From: Capra hircus
Taxonomy: Eukaryota; Chordata; Mammalia; Artiodactyla; Bovidae
NCBI RefSeq assembly: GCF_001704415.2
Contig: NW_017189763.1
Location: 62,001-126,000, forward strand
Direction of reading: 5' to 3'
Length of the DNA: 64,000 nucleotides
Shown: piece by piece, positions 56,173-64,000 of the stretch
Layout: the number at the start of each line of letters is the position of its first letter
Position numbering within the stretch: the stretch's first letter is position 1
Made by a program: the position numbers and the translations under genes
The notes under the pieces: generated by a model
Database searches by the model: none
The model's input: only the letters and a program-made list of their open reading frames with translations
What the model was told of the DNA's origin: nothing

Positions 56173-57314
56173 CTGTAAAATGGTACAACTACTATGATAA
56201 ACAGTATGAGAGTTCTTCAAAAAATTAAAAATAGAACCACCATATGATATAGCAATCTAACTTATAGGTACATATCCCCAAAAAACAAAAGTGACTTATT
56301 GAAGAGTTATACTTGCACACCCATTTTCACACTGGCAATATTTGCAATAGCCATAAGGTAGAAGTAGCTCAAACATCAATCAACCAATAAATGGATAAAC
56401 ATTTATTGTATATATATATGGAATACTATGCAGCCTTTAAAAGTAGGAAAATCCCTGTTACAACATCATGAACCTTGGGGACATTAGGCTAAGTGAAGTA
56501 AACCAGACATGAAAGAACAGATAATTTCACTCATATAAAGTATTAAAATTAGTCAAATTCATAGATAAAAGTACAATAGAGGCTATCAGTGGGTGAAGAA
56601 AAAGGAAATGAGGAGTTGTTGTTTAATGAATAAGAAGTTTCTGTTCAGCAAAATGAAGTTTCTATAGAGCTGGTGAACAACAATGTACTTAACACTACTA
56701 AACTGTAAACTTTAAAATGGTTAATATGGTAAGTTTTATGTTTGTTTCTTTCCACAGTAGAAAGAATCAATGAGTTTAAAATAGCAACTAAAAAGTAAAA
56801 TTAAAAAAAAAAATTAACATGTCAATATATGCAGAAAAAAATAAATTTACAAAAATCTATTACTAATGAAGGGCTGACAATAAACTAAGAATAGAAATGT
56901 ATTTGCTTAATTTGAAAAATGGTGCCTATGAAGAATACAACTAAAATCATACTTAAACATGAAGTATTGCAATATTTCCTTCTACGTTCAGGAAAGAAGC
57001 ATGGCTATCGAGTCTCATCACTTTTCTGCAACATTATACTTGAACTTTACCCAGTACAATCAGTCCAGAAAAAGACATTAAAGCATATCCAGATTGGAAA
57101 ATACTAAAATTATCCTTATTGTAAAATGACACAATTGTCTATGTAGAAAATATGTTTATATCTACATGAAAGATATATGTAATATCTGCAAAAAGTAATA
57201 TGTTAATTTAGCAAGGCTGCAGGATATGTAAGATAACATACAGAGATCATTTCTATGTGCATATCAATCAGAATTTTTAAATGCCATATAAAATAGCTTC
57301 AAAATACATGAAAT

Positions 57315-57325
57315 TCTATTCATTT
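57315..57325. repeat. Left target-site duplication of BovB-7
   Basis: TCTATTCATTT, repeated exactly at 59,269-59,279 (the first three bases could also be BovB). Confidence 0.85.
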
Positions 57326-59270
57326 CAGTCCAGTCACTTAGTTGTGTCCGACTCTTGTGATCCCCTGGATTGCAGCATGCCAGGCTTCCCTGTCCATCAT
57401 CAACTCCCAGAGCTTGCTCAAACTCATGTCCATTGAGTCAGTGATGCCATCCAACCACCTCATCCCCTATCGTCCCCTTCTCCTCCTGTCTTCAATCTTC
57501 CCCAGCATTAGGGTATTTTCTAATGAGTTGGCACTTCACATCAGGTGGCCAAAACGTTGGAGCTTCAGCTTCAGCATCAGTCCTTCCAGTGAATATTCAG
57601 GACTAATTTCCTCTGGATTGACTGGTTGGATCTCCTTGCAGACCAAGGGACTCTCAAGAGTCTTCTCCAACACCACAGTTCAAAAGCATCAATTCAGCGC
57701 TCAGCTTTCTTTATGGTCCAACTCTCACATCCATACATGAAAGGAGCGAGCATCTCTTAATTTCATGTCTGCAATCACAATCAGCAGTGATTTGGAGCCA
57801 AAGTAAATAAAGTCTGTCACTGCTTCCATTATTGCCTTATCTATTTGCTATGAAGTGATGGGACCAGATTCCATGAACTTCATTTTTTGAATGCTGAATT
57901 TTAAGCAAGCTTTTTCACTCTCCTCTTTCACTTTCATTAAGAAGGTCTTTAGTTCACTTTCTGCCATAAGGGTGGTGTCATCTACATATCTGAGGTTATT
58001 GATATTTCTCCTGGCAATTTTGATTCCAGTTTGCTCTTCATTCAGCCCAGTATTTCAAATTATGTACTCTGCATTTAAGTTAAATAAGCAAGGTGACAAT
58101 ATACAGCCTTTACATACCCCTTTCCAAATTTGTAATTAGCCTGTTGTTCCATGTCTAGTTCTAACTGTTGCTTCTTGACCTGCATACAGATTTCTCAGGA
58201 GATAGGTAAGGTGGTCTGATATCCCCATCTCTTTAGGAATTTTCCACAGTTTCTTGTGATCTACACAATCAAAGGCTTTGGCATAATCAGTAAAGCAGAA
58301 GTAGATGGTTTTCTGGAACTATCTTGTTTTTTCTATGATCCAATGGATGTTGCCGATGTCCATCTCTGGTTCCTCTGCCTTTTCTAAATCCAGCTAGAAA
58401 ATCTGGAAGTTCATAGTTCACATACTGTTGAAGCTGGCTTGGAGAAGTTTGAGCATTATTTTGCTAGCATTGAGATGAGTGCAATTGTTCAGTAGTTTGA
58501 ACATTCTTTGGTATTGTCTTTCTTTGGGATTAGAATGGAAACTGACCTTTTCTAGTCCTATGGCAATGGCTGAGTTTTCCAAATTTGCTGGCATGTTGAG
58601 TGCAGCACTTTCACAGCATCATCTTTTAGGACATGAAATAGCTCAATTGGAATTTCATCACCTCCACTAGCTTTGTTCATAGTGATGCTTCCTAAGGCCC
58701 ATTGACTTCACATTGCAGGATATCTGGCTCTAGGTGAGTGATCACAATCATGATTATCTGGGTCATAAAGATCACACTTGTATTGTTTTCTGTGCATTAT
58801 TGCCACCTCTTCTTACTATCTTCTGTTTCTGTTAGGTCCGTATCATTTCTGTCTTTTATTGTGCTCATCTCTGAATGAACTATTCTCTAATTTTCTTGAA
58901 GAGATCTCTAGTCTTTCCCATTCTATTGTTTTCCTCTAAATCTTTGCATTGCTCATTGAGGAAGCCTTTCTTATCTTCCCTTGCTATTCTTTGGAACTCT
59001 GGATTCAGATGGATATAGCTTTCATTTTCTCCTTTGCCTTAGCTTCTCTTCTTTTCTCAGCTGTCTGTAAGGCCTTCTCAGACAACAATTTTGCCTTTTT
59101 GCATTTCTTTTTCTTGGGGATGGTTTTGATTACTCCCTCCTGTACAATGTCATGAACTTCTGTCCATAATTATTCAGGCACTCTGTCTATCAGATCTAAT
59201 CCCTTGAAACTATTTGTCACTTCCACTGTATAATAGTAAGGGATTTGATTTAGATCATACCTGAATGGTC
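57326..59270 (-). mobile_element. BovB-7: 5-prime-truncated BovB in ancient L1
   Basis: Minus-strand BovB of about 1.95 kb, from the tail (CAGTCCAGTCACTTAGTTG) to the PFRYDLNQIPYYYTVEV segment (59,170-59,280), flanked by TCTATTCATTT. The RT box reads YVDD at 57,977-57,988. A deletion of roughly 100 bp near 57,742 joins the MYGCESW region to the SHEIKR region. Several stops and frameshifts are present. It is older-looking than BovB-3 and BovB-4. Confidence 0.92.
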
Positions 59271-59819
59271 TATTCATTTTATAAACAGTATGAAATACTC
59301 GTGGATCACTATGAAAAAAAGATATGCAGGACCTGGATACTGAAAAATACAAAACATTCCTGAGAGACATTTAGAGAAAAACTCAAAGGGGAAAATAGAT
59401 TGTGTTCATGGGTCAGAAGACTATTACTAAGATAGACATCCTCTACAAATTAATCTACATTTTCATTGAAATCTCAATCAAAACTGCAGCAGGATTGTTT
59501 TGGTAGAAATTTCCAAGTTGATTTTAAAATTCCTATGATGCTTCAATGGACCTAGAAAGCTAAAACAAATTTTAAAATGAAGAATACAGCTGGGGGATTT
59601 CTGCAAACCTGATTTAAAAACTTATTATAAATCTATAAAAAATAGTATTGATATAATAATAGACAATCACATCATTAGAACAGAATAGAAAGTCTAGGAA
59701 TACATTCATACATATATGGACAACTGGTTTTCACCAACGGTGCCAAGGCATTTCAGTAGAGAAAGACTAGTCTTTTCAAGTAACAATAATGGAACAAATG
59801 GCTATGTGTAAGCAAAAAA

Positions 59820-59843
59820 TAATAATAAGAAGAAGAAGAAGAA
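59820..59843. repeat. AAT/AAG trinucleotide repeat
   Basis: AATAATAATAAGAAGAAGAAGAAGAA-type run within the ancient L1 fragment. Confidence 0.8.
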
Positions 59844-60225
59844 CTTTGATACTTCGATCTATGCAATGTGTCACACATAATTGTTTTTAAAAAATGGCTC
59901 AAAAATAGATCATAGGCCAAAATGTAAAACCTAAATGTGTAAAACTCCCAGAAAAAAAGTAAGAAATTCTTTGTAACTTTGAGTTAAAGATTTCATAGAT
60001 ATGACACCAAAATCACAATATACAAAAGATAATATTGGACTTAATTGGAATAAAAACTTCTGATCTTAGAAACTCAGTGTTAAGACAATAAAAATATAAG
60101 CCACAGAGGAAAAAATACTTGCATGTCATATATTTAATAATAGAATTATGTCCAGAATATGTAATTTTCAAAACCAAGTAATCAGAAAATAAACAGCCCA
60201 ATTAAAAATGGGCAGAGCCATTGTT

Positions 60226-60645
60226 TGAGTTTCCTGAGCCATACAGCAAATTACTGTTAGCTATCTACCTTACATATGGTAATGTAAGTTTCCATGTTAC
60301 TCTTTGCATATATCTCACCCTCTCCTCGCCTCTCTCCATGTCCATAAGTTTATTCTTTATGTCTGTTTCTCCACTGTTGCCCTAAATAAATTCTTCAATG
60401 CCATTTTTCTAGATTCTATGGTATTTATCTTTTTCTTTTTGACTCACTTCACTTTGAATAATAGGTTCTAGGTTCATCCACCTCATTAGAACTGACTCAA
60501 ATGGGATGGGGAGGGAGATGGGAGGGAGTTTCAAAAAGGAGGGGATATATGTATACCTATGGCTGATTCATGTTGAGGTATGACAGAAAACAGCGAAATT
60601 CTGTAAAGGAATTATCTTTAAATAAAACATAAATTTTTAAAAATT
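60226..60645 (+). mobile_element. Older artiodactyl L1 3-prime end with 5-prime inversion
   Basis: Left part (60,226-60,506) is ORF2-end and proximal 3-prime UTR sequence in minus orientation (TTCATCCACCTCATTAGAAC at its right end). Right part (60,507-60,645) is the following 3-prime UTR in plus orientation (GGATGGGGAGGGAGATGGGA, GACAGAAAACAGCGAAATTC) with an A-rich tail. The ancient L1 is split at a repeated AAAAATGGGCA / AAAAATTGGGCA site. This is a twin-priming structure. Its 3-prime UTR differs from L1_BT, so it is another, probably older, subfamily. Confidence 0.85.
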
Positions 60646-60689
60646 GGGCAAAAGATTTTGGCAAATATGACACCACAAAAGATATACAG

Positions 60690-63600
60690 ATTTCTTCTGT
60701 GATTTGTTGGGTATTCAGCAGTGTGTTGTTCCAACTCAAAATATGCATAGAAATGAATGAAAATGAAAACACAACAACCCAAAACCTGTGGGACACTGTA
60801 AAAGCGGTGCTAAGGGGAAGGTTCATAGTAATACAGGCATACCTCAAGAAACAAGAAAAAAGTCAAACAAATAACCTAACTCTACACCCAAAGCAACTAG
60901 AAAAGGAAGAAATGAAGAACTCCAGGGTTAGCAGACGGAAAGAAATCTTAAAAATTAAGACAAGAATAAATGAAAAAGAAGCAAAAGAGACCATAGCAAA
61001 AATCAACAAAGCCAAAAAATGGTTCTTTGAAAGGATAAATAAAATTGACAACCCATTAGCCAGACTCATCAAGAAACAAAGGGAGAAGAATCAAATCAAT
61101 AAAATTAGAAATGAAAATGGAGAGATCACAGCAGACAACACAGAAATACAGAGGATCATAAGGAACTACTATCAGCAATTATATGCCAATAAAATGGAAA
61201 ACGTGGAAGAAATGGACAAATTCTTAGAAAAGTACAACTTTCCAAAACTGAACCAGGAAGAAATAGAAAATCTTAACAGAATCAACACAAGCACATAAAT
61301 TGAAACTGTAATCAGAAAACTTCCAACAAACAAAAGCCCAGGTCCAAATGGATTCACAGCTGAATTCTATCAAAAATTTAGAGAAGAGCTAACACCTATC
61401 CTACTCAAATTCTTCTAGAAAATTGTGGAGGAACGTAAACATTCCAAACTCATATTAAGAGGTCACCATCTCCCTAATACCAAAACCTGACAAAGATGCC
61501 ACAAAAAAAGAAAACTACAGGCCAATATCACTGATGAACATAGATGCAAAAATACTTAACAAAATTCTAGCAATTACAATCCAACAACACATTAAAAAGA
61601 TCATACACCATGACCAAGTGTGCTTTATCCCAGGGATGCAAGGATTCTTCAATATCCACTAATCAATCAATGTAATATACCATATTAACAAATTGAAAAA
61701 TAAAAGCCATATGATTATGTCAATAGATGCAGAGAAAGCATTTGACAAAATTCAACATCCATATATGATAAAAACTCCCCAGAAAGCAGGCATAGAAGGA
61801 ATATTCCTCAACATAATAAAAGCTATATGTGAAAAACCCACAGCAAACATTATCCTCAGTGGTGAAAAATTGAAAGCATTTCCCCTAAAGTCAGGAAAAA
61901 GACAGGGTGCCCACTCTCACTACTACTATTCAACATAATTTTGGAAGTTTTGGCCACAGCAATCAGAGAGAAAAAGAAATAAAAGGAATCCAAATCAGAA
62001 AAGAAGAAGTAAAACTCTCACTGTTTGCAGATGACATGATCCTCTACATAGAAAACCCTAAAGACTCCACAAGAAAATTACTAGAACTAATCAATGAATA
62101 TAGTAAAGTTTCAGAATATAAAATCAACACACAAGAAATCCCTTGCATTCCTATACACTAATAACGAGAAAATAGACAGAGAAATTAAGGAAACAGTTCC
62201 ATTCACCATTGCAACGAAATGAATAAAATGCTTAGGAATATATCTACCTAAAGAAACTGAAGACCTATATATAGAAAACTATAAAACACTGGTGAAAGAA
62301 ATCAAAGAGGACACTAATAGATGGAGAAATATTCCATGTTCATGGATTAGAAGAATTAATATAGTGAAAATGAGGATACTACCCAAAGCAATTTATAGAT
62401 TCAATGGAATCTGTATCAAGCTCCAACTGTAGTTTTTTACAGAGCTAGAACAATTAAACTCACAATTTGTATGGAAATACAAAAAATTTTGTATAGCCAA
62501 AGCAATCTTGAGAAAGAAATGGAACTGGAAGAATCAACCTGCCTGACATCAGGCTCTACTACAAAGCCACAGTCAACAAGACAGTATGGTATTGGCACAA
62601 AGACAGAAATATATATCAATGGAACAAAATAGAAAGCCCAGAGATACCTCCACACACCTATGGACAACTTATCTTTGACAAAGAAGGCAAGAATATACAA
62701 TGGATTAAAGAAAATGTCTTTATCAAGCGGGGCTGAGAAAACTTGTCAACTACTTGTAAAAGAATGAAACTAGAACACTTTCTAACACCATACACAAAAA
62801 TAAACTCAAAATGGATTAAAGATCTAATCTTAAGACCAGAAACTATAAAACTCCTAGAGGAAAACATAGGCAAAACACTCTCTGACGTAAATCACAGCAG
62901 GATCCTCTATGATCCACCTCCCAGAGTAATGGAAATAAAAGCAAAAATAAACAAATGGGATCTAATTAAAATTAAAAGCTTCTGCACAACAAAGGAAACT
63001 ATAAGCAAGGTGAAAAGACAGCCTTCTGAATGGGAGAAAATAATAGCAAATGAAGCAACTGACAAACAACTAATCTCAAAAATATACAAGCAACTCTTAC
63101 AGCTCAATTCCAGAAAAATAAACGACCCAATCAAAAAATGGGCCAAAGAACTTAATAGACACTTCTCCAAAGAAGACATACAGATGGCTAACAAACACAT
63201 GAAAAGATGCTCAACATCACTCATTATCAGAGAAATGCAAATCAAAACCACAATGAGGTACCATTTCACGCCAGTCAGAATGGCTGTGATCCAAAAGTCT
63301 ACAAGCAATAAATGCTGGAGAGGGTGTGGAGAAAAGGGAACCCTCTTACACTGTTGGTGGGAATGCAAACTAGGACAGCCACTATGGAGAACAGTGTGGA
63401 GATTCAATAAAAAAAAAAACTGGAAATAGAACTGCTTTATGGCCCAGCAATCCCACCGCTGGGCATACACACCAAGGAAACCAGAATTGAAAGAGACACG
63501 TGTACCCCAATGTTCATCTCAGCATTGTTTATAATAGCCAGGACATGGAAGCAACCTAGATGTCCATCAGCAGATGAATGGATAACAAAGCTGTGGTACA

Positions 63601-64000
63601 TATACACAATGGAGTATTCCTCAGCCATTAAAAAAATACATTTGAATCAGTTCTAATGAAGTGGATGAAACTGGAGCCGATTATACAGAGTGAAGTAAGC
63701 CAGGAAGAAAAAAACACCAATATAGTATACTAACACATACATATGCAATTTAGAAAGATGGTAATGATAACCCTGTATGTGAGACAGCAAAAGAGGCACA
63801 GATGTATAGTCTTTTGGACTCTGTGAGAGAGGGCGAGGGTGGAATGATTTGGGAGAATGGCATTGAAACATGTATATTATCATATGTGAAACGAATCACC
63901 AGTCCAGTTTGATGCATGATACTGGATGCTTGGGCCTGGTGCACTGGAATGGCCCAGAGGGATGGTACAGGGAGGGAGGAGGGAGGAGGGTTCAGGATGG
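60690..64000 (+). mobile_element. L1-E: L1_BT with short 5-prime inversion, cut by window end
   Basis: Plus-strand L1. Its first 42 bp or so (60,690-60,731) are inverted L1 ORF2 sequence. From about 60,736 it reads in plus orientation, from just downstream in ORF2, through the RT, C-terminus and into the 3-prime UTR, leaving the window at the G-rich tract. About 12 bp are missing at the inversion joint. The endonuclease and leader are absent. The poly-A and right duplication lie beyond the window. Confidence 0.92.
60732..63753 (+). pseudogene. L1-E ORF2, 5-prime truncated and broken
   Basis: ORF2 from the linker before RT onward. Frames: 60,699-61,298 (ends at TAA where ST-IETVI should continue), RT palm 61,693-61,938 and 61,907-62,161 (FADD at 62,024-62,035), then the C-terminal region 62,743-63,429 with an intact Cys-rich block (CWRGCGEKGTLL, then HCWWEC, a CX3CX7HX4C pattern). 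The ancestral stop TAG is at about 63,751-63,753. Several frameshifts lie between these. Without an endonuclease it could not work even if repaired by mutation. Confidence 0.9.

Larger units (their letters stand above)
48600..56545 (+). pseudogene. Ancient L1 ORF2 remnant, interrupted five times
   Basis: Old ORF2, readable only in short pieces. N-terminus SIKRHMTE at about 48,645-48,670. Endonuclease IRAPKYIKQILTELKG at 51,042-51,100. From 52,195 the endonuclease C-terminus and RT start follow. The RT palm lies around 53,160-53,850; its catalytic box near 53,831-53,842 reads ITDD where L1 normally has FADD. Thumb homology lies at 54,072-54,281 (LKEIKGTNEWKYNLCPWIRR). C-terminal traces continue to about 56,545. 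A poly-A expansion at about 53,557-53,577 disrupts the DAEKAFD-equivalent segment. Interrupted by L1-D, BovB-5, a SINE and BovB-6. Confidence 0.8.
42370..56814 (+). mobile_element. Ancient L1M-type element in eight pieces
   Basis: One old plus-strand L1 whose pieces are collinear once later insertions are removed: 42,370-44,465, 44,697-44,779, 48,176-48,284, 48,604-48,695, 50,805-51,104, 52,195-54,801, 55,112-55,498 and 56,173-56,814. Together they total about 6.3 kb, a full-length L1. The order is leader (start uncertain), ORF1 (about 43,150-44,165), a linker (about 44,166-48,600), ORF2 (about 48,600-56,545), a 3-prime UTR of the old mammalian L1MA/L1MB style (TTAATATGGTAAGTTTTATG near 56,725) and a poly-A at about 56,797-56,811. 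Sequence joins smoothly across each insertion, and several insertions have target-site duplications. Confidence 0.85.
56815..60689 (+). mobile_element. Second ancient L1 fragment, interrupted
   Basis: Plus-strand old L1 beginning right after the poly-A of the first ancient L1, at the RT DAEKAFD-like segment (ATGTCAATATATGCAGAAAA). Pieces are 56,815-57,325, 59,271-60,225 and 60,646-60,689. It encodes RT traces (LFCNIILELYPVQSVQKK and LKHIQIGKY in 56,919-57,107), then thumb and C-terminal traces full of stops. L1-E interrupts it at 60,690, so its end lies beyond the window. It is 5-prime truncated or was itself split before the window's visible joins. Confidence 0.75.

Noticed and set aside
60699..60740. 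Frame start of 60,699-61,298 as a novel N-terminus
   Set aside because: The first dozen or so codons come from the inverted L1 segment, so this is a fusion artefact of the 5-prime inversion.
1..64000. Endogenous retrovirus or LTR element
   Set aside because: I saw no paired LTRs, primer-binding site, or gag/pro/env-like proteins. All RT boxes belong to L1 (FADD) or BovB (YADD) types.

Overview
The window is ruminant (bovid-type) nuclear DNA made almost entirely of retrotransposons. The diagnosis rests on three lineage markers seen together: RTE-class BovB elements with the ruminant 3-prime tail, Bov-tA SINEs (tRNA-Glu-like head joined to a BovB-derived tail), and L1 elements of the bovine L1_BT type with a roughly 3 kb 5-prime UTR. 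I found no host protein-coding exon, no authentic tRNA or rRNA gene and no CRISPR array. Nearly every long reading frame is retrotransposon protein or its antisense shadow.

Layout. 1-8,444: a minus-strand, near full-length L1 (L1-A), broken by a BovB 3-prime scrap and an L1 3-prime scrap. 8,445-12,705: AT-rich low-repeat DNA with one SINE. 12,706-23,845: a minus-strand BovB (BovB-1) split by a full-length L1 (L1-B, 14-bp target-site duplication, TSD) and by a 5-prime-inverted L1 scrap. 23,955-28,011: a second minus-strand BovB (BovB-2) with an unusual 5-prime leader, bounded by an 8-bp TSD and carrying a SINE. 28,731-35,104: a minus-strand L1 (L1-C) that keeps its 5-prime end but lacks its 3-prime end. 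35,105-42,370: mostly low-repeat DNA with a BovB scrap, several SINEs, a 71-bp L1 insertion with a 16-bp TSD, and a 2.2-kb plus-strand BovB (BovB-3). 42,370-56,814: one ancient, roughly full-length L1M-type element on the plus strand, cut into eight pieces by a full-length BovB (BovB-4), two partial BovBs, a truncated L1 (L1-D) and three SINEs. 56,815-60,689: a second ancient L1 fragment carrying BovB-7 and a 5-prime-inverted L1. 60,690-64,000: a younger L1 (L1-E) with a 5-prime inversion, running off the end of the window.

How the parts relate. L1 machinery supplies target-primed insertion for L1 and probably for A-tailed sequences. BovB reverse transcriptase is expected to mobilise Bov-tA SINEs through their shared tail. 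Nested insertions give a relative chronology: ancient L1M first, then BovB and Bov-tA waves, then L1_BT. No copy here has an intact reading frame, so all look like fossils. I found no evidence of a new biological system. The points most worth following are the alternative BovB 5-prime leader, the triplicated unit inside the L1 5-prime UTR, the double-headed SINEs, and the cluster of 5-prime-inverted L1 insertions. Subfamily names are from memory of the families and were not checked by database search.
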